A DNA stretch of 64,000 bases from Liquidambar formosana (taxonomy: Eukaryota > Streptophyta > Magnoliopsida > Saxifragales > Altingiaceae). The stretch covers positions 22,902,013 through 22,966,012 of the forward strand of contig CM077824.1 in NCBI GenBank assembly GCA_039720395.1. Reading direction: 5' to 3'. Position numbers and translations under genes: made by a program. Under the pieces are notes generated by a model. The model was not told the DNA's origin and did no database searches. It saw only the letters and a list, made by a program, of their open reading frames with translations. Positions 1 through 13,705 of this stretch are shown here, piece after piece. How positions within the stretch are numbered: position 1 is the stretch's first letter; every line of letters starts with the position of its first letter.

Positions 1-1644
1 CATTTCTTTGGGTATACTATGGTTCAACGTTGCGGCTCAAGGGTGGAATGTCTCGCCATTTTTACATCCTCGATTGAGATTCACTGGTTTGATATTTTGG
101 GAACTACCTATTCTGCGGAAATATAGCCAAAAAACGCAAGTGCAAACTTATTAAATATGTTTATGTAAGTAGAATCAATGTTCTAAACCCAAAGATTGGA
201 CCTTTCTGTTTCGTTGAGGTGTTGTTGATGTAACTTTATCTAGGGCTTCATCTAGCAAAGCAAAAATTTCAGATTAACTATGTCACTATGTTTGATTTAT
301 TGTGTACGAAATAGTTACAGCAGGATTGGGTGGATTGAATGTGAAATCGAAGTTATTGTTCTATGGGTGTGCATTCTTCCCATGTACGGTTCCCGTAACT
401 ATATTTTTGTTATTGATGTAACTATTTACAATCGGGCTTATGTGACTTCGGTGAGCTTTGGAAATGGAATTGTTAATGTCTATGTTCTACGGTGTATTTG
501 TTTGTGGAAACGATTAGTAAATACGAAGTAACTATTTAGATGCTACATGTATTTGGAGTTATTGTTGCTTTATTTGGTATGTTAATAGCGATCAAATAGT
601 GACGTAACTCTATGTAATGTATTTAGTTACATTGGGAAAACGAATAAAAAACAATGAAGACGTTAACATGAAAAATTTGATAAAAAAAAGGAAATGACTA
701 ACCTGGTAGTGAAATTGATATTGAATTCAAATTTGAAAATCCCAGCTAGATGTTAAATTGGATAAACATAGGACTCCTCAGTCCCCATGATTGCCGCGAA
801 AATCTTGGGCATCAATGAATGAAGAATCCCACTCCTTATTTAACATCAACAACTTGGTAATATACCATCCTTGACAAAAGGGCATATGTGGTATTTGCTT
901 ATTTAAAAATACCAAAGACGGTATCGTTTCCACACCTAAGTGGACTTCTGGCTAAAGAAAAAGTTTGACAAGCTAGTAATTAAGTCAACTAAAGTTAGAA
1001 AACAAAAGAGTTTTTCTTTTAAGTTATGTGAGAGGGCTAAGTTTATATAATAATCAAATAAGAGTAAAATAATATTTTCAGGAAGGTCAAATTTGCATTT
1101 ATAAAGAAACTACTTAAAAAATGTAAAAATATACGGGAGGGTTGTTCGACACACATTTTTCTTGGGTCTATTAACGATATCCGAGTTAGGGCTGCAAATA
1201 AGTTGAGCCGAATGAAATTGAGCTTCGGGTATTTGAGCTTGACTCTTTAAGAAATATAAATTAGTTAATATGGTCCCGAGCTAGGGCTCAAATATTTTAC
1301 ATATAAAGGTCCCCTTCAAATTTATAAGAGGGTTAAATTATTGAAATAGCTCATAGCTATCACTATATTAGTTCATATGGGATCGAATTTAGGAAATCAT
1401 ATAATTCCGCTGTTTTAAATTTTTTTTACGTCTATTAAGTGTTATTTTTTCATTTTTTATTTTTATCAACAAGGGTATCCGATGTCTATTGAATATTAAC
1501 TTGCCCATTTATAAAGATGGATTTGTTCACAAAATTTGATGCAAAAAGACAATAAAACAATTCAATTTTCATGAGATATCTCAACAGGCTTTATGTAAAT
1601 ATCAACATTGAAAGTATCACTTAACACCCTCCCCACCCCACCAG

Positions 1645-1677
<33 letters not shown>

Positions 1678-2536
1678 AAAAAAAAACAAGAAAAAAGAAA
1701 AGAAAAGAAAGAAAAAATTGAATATATCATCATGTTCAAATGGGCATTGTCCACTTAAAAATGATTTGAGTACACTAGAATCAAACATGAGGGAATATAA
1801 ACCACAAATCAAAGCTCTGTAGTTCAATTTGATAGGTTTTATGTAAATACCAATGTTAGAGTACTCCTCTAAGAGATTATTAGTGACAAACTGACAATCG
1901 AGGGATCCCAAGATACATGGACTAAAAATGATTCCATTCGAGCTCACATTATATTTGGATTAATTCTCTTTTGCTTCTCAAAGAGCTAGATATCTAAAAT
2001 ACCCCTCTCAAAAAAATATCATATCTGAAAAACCTATTGAAACAATTTTTCTATCGGTCAAACCAAAATAAAGTCAAATTAGATTAAAAAAGAAATTCAA
2101 AAATCCCAACTCCATTGGACTTAATTTGAATAATGGGCTTTCTAGACTAAAATGCCTTTTCCAAATTTTTTTTATTAGAGTAAATTACACTTTAAGGTTC
2201 AAAGTTTGGGTCAAGTTTCATTTTAAGATCCAAAATTTAAATTGCGTTAATTCAGTACCCAAATTATTAGTTGAGTTGCAATATGAGACTTACTATCAGA
2301 ATTTTCTGTATTATCCATACTTTGACCTTTTTATAAGTTTAAAAACTCTATTTTACCTATTTTGTGGGAATATTTTAGATATTAGGTTTTCATAGAAGAG
2401 CCTATGCTGTAGTACATCATTCTCTTGGTAGGAAGGTGCTGTATTGTATATGGGATGCTCAAATCATGGTAACCAGAGAGGAAAGGGGAGAAAAGCCGAA
2501 ATTGTCACCTTAAGAAAATATATTGCAAATGTAATA
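1..2536. other. AT-rich flank, no supported gene
   Basis: This stretch holds no gene I can support. The first 150 bases are less AT-rich than the rest and can be read open in two plus-strand frames, one of about 50 codons with no start in the window, so they could be the tail of a coding exon; I cannot name a family. Beyond that the sequence is AT-rich, with an A-run at about 1,644-1,676. The short open frames here have no recognisable domain. Confidence 0.4.
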
Positions 2537-2815
2537 CTCTCTTCGTCACATAAAGATAAACCATTTTTGCTAATTTTTTTATCTCAAAATGTTTATCCAT
2601 TTTTAAAAGTCAAAAAATAAAATTTTTAACTTTCCTATACTATCCTTTGTTATTTCAATAATGACTTTCAACACAACACCCAATACAAAAATGGAAATGG
2701 TATTTTTAGAAAAATAGAGTTTAATAAATGACAAATCAATACTCAATACAACCATTGTTTATTTCTTAAATTCTTTTGTATGTCAAACATGACTTATCTT
2801 TGTGGACGGAAGGAG
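2537..2815. mobile_element. Stowaway-type MITE (Tc1/mariner)
   Basis: A roughly 279-bp non-coding element with terminal inverted repeats of about 25 bp. The left end begins CTCTCTTCGTCACATAAAG and the right end is its near reverse complement, ending GACGGAAGGAG. TA dinucleotides flank both ends, the target duplication of Stowaway elements. The ends resemble the plant Stowaway consensus (CTCCCTCCGT). It has no coding capacity and would have needed a mariner transposase in trans. It lies a few hundred bases past the stop codon of the OTU gene. Confidence 0.85.
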
Positions 2816-3401
2816 TATGAGAAATTAGCCTAGAGATGACCGTAAATCCTTATAAAACACTCGGTCAAATTGAAGTGGAAGCGTTAAAGCAAGCATGTAA
2901 CAAACCCCAAGATACGACTTCACGAGAACATCACTTTCCAAACTGTTCTTCCGTAAAATTTGAGGTGGCTTCTCATAGTTTTTTGAAGCATGGAAAATGT
3001 GACCTGGGATCTACTCCAAGGAAGAGAGTTTCGAGTAAACTAGGGTTCAAAAAATCTTTTACAATGATCGCTCGTCCATAGCAACACTATGCATCAACTA
3101 CATAATAAATTCAGCTTCAACTATACCTCTTGCTTCATGTACTCAAAAGGGAAAACAAATTGTGAATCAAAATAAGGACCCAAATAGTGCAAATGAAAAT
3201 GGTATTCAGTTTTTCATGGGAAACTTGAATCAGGCAGCTTTGCAAAGTATTGTATGTCACAGTAAAAACTAGTAGTCTAAGGGGCTCAAGCTATCCCTTT
3301 TTTTTTTTTTTTTTTTTTTTTTCGATATACAAGTTTCTGAAAACTACTTTAACGCAATGAAGATGGTATAAGTCAGAACTCCACTGTCGGATGCAGTAAC
3401 T
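2816..3401. other. 3' flank and probable 3' UTR of the OTU gene
   Basis: This segment follows the stop codon of the minus-strand OTU gene and must contain its 3' UTR and polyadenylation site, which I could not place. A T-run lies at about 3,297-3,322. An open frame of 81 codons on the plus strand at 2,836-3,081 has no recognisable family and I do not call it a gene. Confidence 0.35.
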
Positions 3402-6293
3402 CTAGAAAAGCCAATACTTCTTTTTGCGTGCTCTTGTAGGAACATCTGTAATCATCCAATGCAAGAATGAGTTGTGACTATACACAGAAATCAGAGGGGA
3501 AAAAAATAACAGCAGAAAAAATAAAAGAAAAAAACTAATAGTCAGATCATCACCTCCATTTCCATATACTGAATTATAGTGTACTTCGCTCCAGAAGCTC
3601 AGCCAAAGTTCTAGAAACACAAGAAGGCAATGTTCAGTAGAAGATCAATCATGATTTGGAGTATCTGCCAATAACAAAGCTAATTGCTTGACATTTATCG
3701 ATATTGGCATCTAAATATATAATCCGCCACTAGAGGGTGTAGTAAATCATAACTAAGGCTCATAACTGCCGTAAAATTCTTAGATGAATTCATTTGAAGT
3801 ATAGAAAACCTTAGAGAACATTTATCAGAACCCAGATTTATTCGCAGTTTCAATAAACTTCCTGTTGCTAAGCTTGTTACCTCGAGCATCTTCTAATTCC
3901 TACTTCTTAACGATGTAAATCCAAATTTTTCGAATGATTGTACACCAGAATTTACAACAATACTCAACAGTTATGAGGTAGAGAACAAGGGCCCTACGTT
4001 TAACAATATAATCTGTAAACTATAATTGGATGAGGACCTAAAAGAATTATTCACATAAAGGCCTACTTACAATAGAGCCCAATCAACTCTTCTTTATAAT
4101 TTTTTCATTCTTTTTTATTTTTTATTTTATTTTTATTTGCTAGCAGCCTAGCAGAAGCCTTTTGCATTCAGCTGCTCCTTCATTTTCCTTCTTTGTTCGT
4201 TGGACATTCTCAAAAAAAATTTGAAGCGTAGTGTTTTAGATGGTAATGAAATGGGTTAATTGAGTACCTGCCCCACTCTGCCCCCACATTGGGATTTGGA
4301 TGGTAGTTTGACATGAGATATCAGAAATAGATGAGGCATGACTCTCAAACTGTTAGTGACTAAAGTAGGGGCGGGGATGGGATTTAAACCACTCAAGTTA
4401 GGGTTGGGAAAGGTTTTAATCACCCCACCAGGCACCTAATATATATGGGAAATGACAGCATGACATTTTCGCAATGACAGTCAAATCATGGCCACAAAAA
4501 ATAAGAAACCATTAGTTTTTTTTAAAAGGATGAAAATCCATTTGTGGTCATGATTTGACTGTCATGCTAGCACAGCCCAATATATATATGTATATACATT
4601 TTGAAAATATTACAAATAATATCTGTGGCTTCAACATGTTATTAGTATCTGCAAGCCTAAATGAATTTTTGAATATATCATGAGACATGGTTAATCATCA
4701 TTAGTAAAACACAGGACAAGAATTATATGGTATAGGATACAGGTATAATTGGTTCACTCTAGAAGGAAAAATGATGAAAAGAGATCTTCATGCTAATAAT
4801 AAATCTACCATAAGAAATTATAGTTCAAAGAAAGCAAATAAAGTACAATTTAAAGAAAGACAGAAAACCAAATGTAAATTCATCATCATAATCATCATCA
4901 TCATTGTCATCAATCATGCTAATAAATAGATCTACCACAGTTTAAGATATTAAATTCTAGCTAAAATAAATATAAAGAAAACCAATGTAAATTCATTGAA
5001 GTGTCCACGCTACATAGCATTTAGAAAAGAAAAGTTTAATAGGTTACAGGCTCAAAATGAATATACAGAAACTTCAAGCAAGATATAAGATTTACCTCTG
5101 GTAGGATTTTGGTCTTTGGGCATGATCTCGATGTAGCAAGTGTCTCTAAAGGAGGTGATTAAACAAATTTTGGCTCCAAACTACAGAATATGCCACGAGA
5201 AGTTTGAAACCAATTACTGCAGAACTTAACAAAATAAATAGGATAGGGAACAAAACAAAACAATAACTAGACATTACATACTTTTTTTTTTTTAATAATG
5301 TAACTAGACATTACATACTTGATCTATTTAAATTTTTAAACCATATCAAAATTAATATTGATAGGGAGGACTCAAGATAGAAGGTATTATATAAAACATA
5401 GTGAACAGTGACACAAAACAGAATTAAATTAAGACTTGAACCCCATTGCTTCAACAGCAGGAGCCATGGACCTTGTGGCCTGGCCTAGTGTATTCAGATG
5501 GGGTCGGGGTAGAGTCTTGGGTCTGGCCGTCTGGGGGTCAAATTCTCTCCAATGGACCCCCCCCTCCCCACACACACGTACACAAAAAAAAAAAAAAAAA
5601 AGGGGGGGGGGGTCAGCAGGACCCCCCCCCCCTCTTCCCCACACACACGCACATTATCAACATGGGACCCAATGTCCATCATTAGCAAAACCATTGGATA
5701 AAAATTTGTGTTCCATCATGGGAACCTTCACAAGTAGGGCAGTGATCCATGTAGATGACAAAACTAATCATAAAGTAGATTTATTACATCCCCTCCAAAG
5801 CATCATTCATGTAAATGGATAAATAAAAGAAAAATGATTAAATACTACTACATTCTATTATAATCATCTGCTCTTAATGGCAGAGACAGAAGTTATACAG
5901 ATCTTCCAAAACCTTGTCCAACATAAAACCTATATCTTGGTTTAAATCCACCTAATATAATGAAGCTTACTTTCTTGGCACCACTTGCAATGAGAAGGCT
6001 GACCACATTTTAGTCTATCATGGGATTCAATATTCGAAGACATATTTGGCCAAATTATGTTTTTAATTGTGGTTAAGATTTTTCTAACCTATGAGACCCA
6101 TCACTTCAACCTCATCTTAAAAAATTATAAAGGCCAAGCTGAGAAAATTCAAAAAGTCACTGCAGATAAGACATTGAGTCACTGAAACAAGATTTACATA
6201 TAAAGTTCAAGACTGCAGTGCACTCTCACATTTTATAATGAATAATACTTTGTTATTTCACTTTCTATAAGGTTTTGCGATGTTATATCTATA

Positions 6294-6333
<40 letters not shown>

Positions 6334-9300
6334 TATAAGGCTGTTGCTATAGATAACCTAAATTCCTCCATCAAATAAATAAATAAACCTAAAATTCGAT
6401 AAAGTTGACCAAGTAATGTGGTAAAGTTTGAGAAGAAAACAATGCGAGTGAGAGAAACTGAAAATGAGATTGGTAAGGAGGTGGTTAGCAATTCTATTTA
6501 AGGGGAGGCAGAAAAAGTGGTGCAATAGGGTCCCCCAAACAAGAAAACAATGTGTTGGAAATACTGCTATTACATATAATATATTCAAGAAAGTAGAAAA
6601 GGAGTAAAAGTAGGTTGTTAAAAAATTGCTTCTATGTGCTCAAATGGGATTACACTTTTCAGAATTCGATTTCCACCAAAAAAATACTGAGAACCTTTTT
6701 AAAGAATTAAACTTCCATTATTAAAAACTTATTATATATATTAAATCATGATCAAATCAACCAGAATTACAATATGAACGAGAAACTAATCCATAGAGAA
6801 GACTTTTTAAATGCACTAGAACTCTAAAAATTACACCAAGTACAACTTGTTATTGGCCCTCTCAGAGGGTGGCATATATGGTGTACCACTGGTGTGCAAT
6901 AATCAAATACTCCCTATTCTTACATTGCTGATAAAGCCTGATTCAAAAGCTTGATTACAGATCAGCTCATCCATTCCACTCAAGATCTATGAGGATAATG
7001 GCTGATCATTAGATATACTTGACAGTGCATTGCACAACTATAGAATCATCACTCCATTTTAAGGGCTTGATGGAGCTCATGGTGGATGTTCCAGCCACCA
7101 GCAGTAAAGAAATTTAAAAAAAAGAAAAAAGAAAAAAGAAAATGTAGCCCTATCCAATGTAACATGTGACACACATCACTTCTAAATTTAAATTATAGAA
7201 TGTTCAACTTTTATTATTGTTCAGCAATAAACTTGACTTACTTTGATGCACAAGATTTGCAATAGAAGCACTCTGCATTTTAATCTACAAAAAATAGCTT
7301 TATCTTTCCAATGTTTATCAATAATTTGATTGTGTGCTTTTCTTGATGGCCTAAAACTACAAAAATTCTAGAGGTGCAGGTTAAATCTAGTTATAAAATT
7401 TTGGTGCAGTAATTAATGAAAACATCATTCTCCTTGGTAATGTAATTACATTGCAGACGTCATATGAGAGGGAATAAGCTGGCTGATATCTGTCCAACCT
7501 GTCCTTGTGACCCTCAAAGTAACACAGGATCTAGTGATGCAAGCTCTCTTCAGCTTCATATTAAGCTCAAATATTTATTTTATTTTTGCTTCCAATTAGA
7601 CATGAATGCAAACTTACATTATTGGCATGCCACAACTGGGTACCAATCACTCCTATTAGCCTCAATCATCTCTGCTTTGGGACCCTCTAATTTCTTATTT
7701 GGGTTTGGTGCTTAAGTTCCTCCCTAAGCATGTATTGATTAGGGTCCTTGCCATAACTTCACCCATGATTCTGAGTGACAAAGTCACTGAAGGTGGTTTA
7801 TGAACACAACTTCTCTTTTGTCATCAAGGCATCAACGGTAATGATTATGCCACTCTCCTAAGCTTTGATTAGGCACTGTGGGTAAGCTACATCAAAAATT
7901 CAAATATTGATGTAATATACAGAAGGAAACTTTGTACATTAAAAATTGAAAAAAAAAAACAAAAAAACAGAAAAAACAAAAACAAAAAAACAAAAAACAA
8001 AAAGGAAGATTGTGATGTGGGCAAAATTTAGGAGATTTGCAAAGGTTATGTGGGCCCCATCAATGCAACAATTTCCCCACCATAGGTGGTACATGAAGGG
8101 AGTATCTCTCGTGGGCGTAAGATTGAACCATGTTGGTTCAAGTCTCCTTAAATTTGAAAATTTGTGAAAAGTCCATATTTTAGGGGTATTTTAGTAATAT
8201 ACAAATTTTGTTTTTCTTGGTAGTCAAGTTGCTAGACGTTTGGTAATAAGTTAGAGTTAATTCCTATCCTTGTTCGGAATTAGTTGAGTCATTTTTGTTG
8301 TTTTTAGTAAGAGTCTCAATTTAGAAAGTAAGAGTCGTCGTTTGATAAGTAATGGAATTAGAAAGTGAGTCCTTGTTTGAGAAGAGTCCTCTATATAAGC
8401 AAGGCTTACAAAAATTCATTAATGAAATTTTCTGCAGCTTTTACTTTAATTAAGGGTGAGACTCCATTGATCTTCTTCTTGGTGAGACTCCAAAAAACCC
8501 TTGATGAGACTCCAAGGTTTATCTTCTTCTTCTTCTTTGCTTTTACTTAAAGCACTACTGTAATTTATTTTTATCCACATCTAAGCATCTCCTTAACCTC
8601 AATTCAACCTTAAAATCCTTACCATTCACCATAAACCCTAATCCTACCTTTTTATATGTCGCGAAATCTCACATCGTACATCAATTAAATATTGAGTTTA
8701 ATATCGCTTTATATACTTGTTTGGGCCCTCTACCTAATAGTTTAGGCAAAAATGTTGAAAACTTAACATGGTATCAACATGTTGTTCTTGGGCCATTTCA
8801 TTTCTGAACCTATCTTTGTTGTCCATGTAACATGCCCATTTCTATCATGTTAAGACCTACATTTGAGGGGGAGTATTGGAAAAGTACCACATCCCACATT
8901 GATTAAATATAAACTTGGAAATGACTTCGTATACCTATTTGGGCCATCCACTTAATAGCTTAGGCTTTTAGGTTGGAAACTTAACTTGATATTAGATCAT
9001 GTTGTTCTTGGGCCTGTTTCACTTGTGAGCCCGTCTTTGTTGTCCAATAGGTTCTAAAAAACATGCACGGGACGTGTATTAGGGCATATTTGAGGGTAAA
9101 ACGCACCTGGGCGTTTAATTTTGTGTTGACTCCACCTGGGCATACGCTCTCGGCATGAGACGCACGTCCAAAACCCAAAAAATGCACCTTTTCGCGTCTA
9201 TTTCATGAGGCATACGCCCATTGTACACAATCAATACTTATGCCTAAACAACAAACCACTGTCGCGTCTTTTTCATGAGGGGGAGTGTTGGAAAAGTACC

Positions 9301-12300
9301 ACATACCACATTGATTAAATATAAACTTAGACATGACTTCATATACCTGTTTGGGCCCTCCACTTAATATCTTAGGATTTTAGGTTGGAAACTTAATTCT
9401 ATACAATTTACCATTGAAAAAAACCTCAAAAGTCTAAGGGCCTGTTTGGTTGTCCAATTCGAAATTAAACAATTCAAGAAATTTTACATATTATTGAAAG
9501 CACACTCCATCATCTTGAATTAACAAATTCAAGAAAATGATGGTTATCATCACAAATAAGAGTGGCAATTCAAAATAGTGGCATTTCATGAAGTCCTTAA
9601 AATTGATTCTACAACATCAACTATAGTGATAACTTCAACTTTTTAAAATATTCTAATTCAAGGTGATGGATTTATGCCTTCAACCCTATGTAAAATTTCT
9701 TGAATTGTTTAATTTTGAATTGGACAACCAAACAGGCCCTAATTCTGTCCAAAAATTCCAGCAACCTTTTCTTTTGATTTCACCCCATATTCACCCCTAA
9801 ACCTTCACAAAATCAACCCCTATTCTGTGCATAAACCCTAATACCACCACCTCTTTCACAAACCCTAATGAAAACAAGGTTCTAGCCCACCTACGCTTGA
9901 TTGTAGGCAACCCTAATCTCTCCTTTAAGGTAGGGGTTGTCATACATCATATTGACAATCCAGCAGCAAAAGCCAGTGGGACATTCTTTATCCTGAACCA
10001 TGTCACCGCATTTGAATGTGAAAAAAATTTCACATCAATAGCCTCTCTGATATCTAGGAAATATAAGAAGGATCTCATGGGTGATGATTTATTCTTAGGA
10101 ACAATCTTAATCCTTAATCAGTGTACCACAAAAAATCTAATTCTCACTTTTTTTTTTGGGCCGGGGGGGGGGGGGAATCATAACCTTGTGAAATAGAGAA
10201 TTTAAGAAACTTTTGAAAAGTTTTGGATTGACATTAGTTTCAAAGTTTCAATAGTTATTGTTTTATATTTCTACATGTTAGGAAAAATAATGAATATTGT
10301 GAGAACAATCAGTAAATTCAAAAACTGATTAAGAAAAAAATGATATACTCTGGCAGAACACAATCATACTATAAGACAAGCTTATGAGGCGATTATACTT
10401 AGTTCTTGGTAATGAGTATAGATGATACCACCGAAATTGTATTGCTTATTTGAACACCTTTGGGGCGCATGCATGTGTGTCTATGAGAGAGAGAGAGGCT
10501 TGGAGAAAATTAAAGTGAACATGCCCAAATTCTGACAAGGCATCACCTCACAGTGGACAAGTTTTGGAAATGACAACCTTTCCAGACCAAGTACACTAGT
10601 TATTATTATGCATTTAGAAAACTTCAGTGATATTCACAATTGCTCTACACATAGAACATACATCATGAGTCATTTTAAAATTACCCATTTTTACAGTTCA
10701 TACCAACATAAGGAATGATGTTTAGCATTATTAGCTTGAATATTCTGTGAATTTTCCAACCTAAAAGCTTAAGCTTTTAAGTGGAGGGCCCAAACAAGTA
10801 TATGAAGCGATGTCAATTTTTATAATTAACCAATGTGGGCTATAGTATTTTTATAACACTCCCCCTCACGTGTAGGCCTAACAAGATAGAAACAGCTCTG
10901 TCATGTGGACAACAAAGACGGGCTCATAAATGAAACGGCCCAAAGAACAACATGCTCTGATACCATGTGAAGTTTCTAACCTTAAAGTCTACGCTTTTAA
11001 TTGGAGGTTTCAAACAAGTATATGAAGCAACACTGTATCTTGACAAAATCATATGCGTTATGCATACCACAAGATATGAATTGCCTACTTATGACTAAAT
11101 TACACCATTTTAATACATTTGATCCAAAAAAATCTATTACATATTTGGATAGGGAGGATTTTTTTTTCCACGACAGGATCATGCATTATTCATATTCGAA
11201 TATTAAAAACTTCTTGGAAGCAAGCTAAGGAAAAGAAGCAGCTGCTGAACTTCTTAATTAAAGTATTAATATGCATATACGAGACAAATAAAATTCAACG
11301 TACAAGAGGTTGCACGCCAGTCAATGTTCATTATGTTCATAGCCTTCTATAGTGCCACACCCATGTCATCCACATGATGGAAACTATAAAATGTCAATTG
11401 TGATGCGAAGTGGAAACTTTTGCCAAATCATTTCTGCAGGAAAATTTAAAGATATGTAGGAGAATAAGATAAAAGATTTGACTTACTCGGTCTGCAGCTG
11501 CTTGTAGAGTAATATGATCTCCCCATTCCCCTGATCTAGTGGAATATAAATTTTTGTACAAAAGATGAATTAGCATTTAGTCACATCGGGAGTCATGATA
11601 ACATAGTCCAAAATAAAAATCAATAGCCATCACCACAGATGTCTTACTTTTTAATCTTCTTCAAATAGTCTTTGTACTTCATTGGGACATAACCCTCATA
11701 TAATTTTCTGAAATGCTTTAGCTGTAAATGAAAGACAAATATTGCAATGAGAACACATCACAACCAGAAAATTCCTTTTATGAGAAATTCGCAATAGCAC
11801 AGGACACACACACACGTATATATGTATACACATACACGTATAAACATTCATGCCAATAAAGGTTTCATGTTGCTCAAACATCAGGACAATGAGATTACTA
11901 AAATAAGTTGGGAATTTTTTTCTGAGGCTGTAGTCCAAACAAAAAAAGGAAACCAATGTTACTTTAAAATGAGGAACGTTATGATACATGGAACAGGAAC
12001 GGGCACACAAGACACCACTTACTTCAAACATGGTATGACACGGTGGAATTATTAAATCACTTGGTGGGTGCTTCAAATCCGAAGTTAACCCCACCCAATA
12101 TGGAGCCCAAGGAGATGACTGATTTTCAGATTGGTATTAAACCTGTCTACTTCAACTCAACCTCCAACTAACTTACTGATATGATGATATCACTACGCAG
12201 GAGAGATGCATGCTCAGAAGGTTCAAATAATTGACTGTAATTTGCAGATTGAAAAAAGCAATAAAAAAATGTTTATAAAGAATTTAAATGATAACAGGAA

Positions 12301-13667
12301 AGGGTTTTCAACTCTAGTCCAAGATTTCAAAAAAATTACCCAAAGCACACAGATCTCAGCTTTTTCATTCTTCTTTCTGTACAAAACTGGGCATTTCCAA
12401 AGAATAGACTAGAGCTTGGTGCTCACACACACACACACACACACACACCCACAGAGACGGTAAGGGTCACGCAAACTGGCGGCGATAGTGGCTGGCAACA
12501 ATTGCAGCAGTGGCCAGCAACAGACTAAATTTTTGGACCTTGGAGATTTTGGAAATGGATATTAGGTCAGTACGCTGTTAGGGTTGCGAATGACAAGCCT
12601 CAACTCAACACTTACAAGTTTCAACCCAAATGCACCAAAAAGGAAAGAAGAAACAAGGAAAGGGTTATCTGAGGATCCATATTTTTCTAACCATAATATT
12701 ATGGGAGCCTATGAGAGCCGTTTATAACAAGTGTAGTATAGGTTTACTCTAAAAATTGTGCATTTTACTGCATCTTTCAGAACTATATTCCAAACAGAAT
12801 ATATGCATATATAACGAGTGTAATATATGCAGCCCACATACATATTTCCTTACTATGACCAATCGAGTCAAAGTTTTAAGGTTTTTCATCTCTCTGTTTA
12901 TTAAGCAGTAATTACAGCAAGGTCAAGTAAATGAATGTATTGAAAAAATTTAATGAAATACCTGCTTGATAACCTGCCTTCTTACATGTTTGTGGTAATC
13001 CGGATTGCGAAACAACTGATCTGCCAGGGCTCTAAACTGTTCAAAAAGTCAAGCAATTTAAGTTACAAGATATATCAAGAAAAGAATATAAAATAAATAA
13101 ATAAATTTATATAAATAAAAATTGATGATTTCCTTGCAACCAAATAACCAATTGATCATCCATTTATGACTTGCGGAATGGTTATTACTTATTTAAAGAC
13201 CTACAAACTAAACACAAAATAAGCAACCTAAATGCAAGCTGGAGAGAGAAAATACTCAATAAAATCAATTAAAAAAAAAAAAACTTAATAAAATCAACTC
13301 AGGTGAAGATGATGGGGAGGAGGACAACTTAGAGGGCGGCATGGAGGATGAAATGGATGATCTTTAACTACTCAACAAGGAGGGATCATGGATGAATGAA
13401 AAGGTCATGCAAAAAGCTGGAGAGAGAGAGAGAGAGGCTAGCTGAAGCATAAGACGATGGATGGTAAAGTGGGTAATATTGATCAAAATGTAGACACCAC
13501 ATTTTGTACTGGTTGTCATATTGGGTCCTAGGGTCCCGGTGATGAGGTTTGATGAAGTTAAGAATTTGACAAAATATTCTTTTCCAAAATTTAAGAATTT
13601 GACAGAATTTTTTTTTTTTTTTTTGGTGGGGCAAGGAATACAATTAATCACTTACACGAAAAACAAA

Positions 13668-13705
<38 letters not shown>

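Noticed and set aside
1621..1947. 108-codon minus-strand frame with a phenylalanine run
   Set aside because: The run is a poly-A tract read backwards; there is no other support.
2836..3081. 81-codon plus-strand frame
   Set aside because: No family recognised, antisense to the OTU 3' flank, no upstream gene structure.
5429..5822. Overlapping proline/glycine-rich frames on both strands
   Set aside because: Created by poly-A, poly-G and poly-C runs near a SINE-like fragment, not by coding sequence.
7464..7715. 83-codon frame in OTU intron 6
   Set aside because: A tempting WHA-like stretch suggested copia GAG-pre-integrase, but the flanking residues do not match and nothing else of the domain is nearby.
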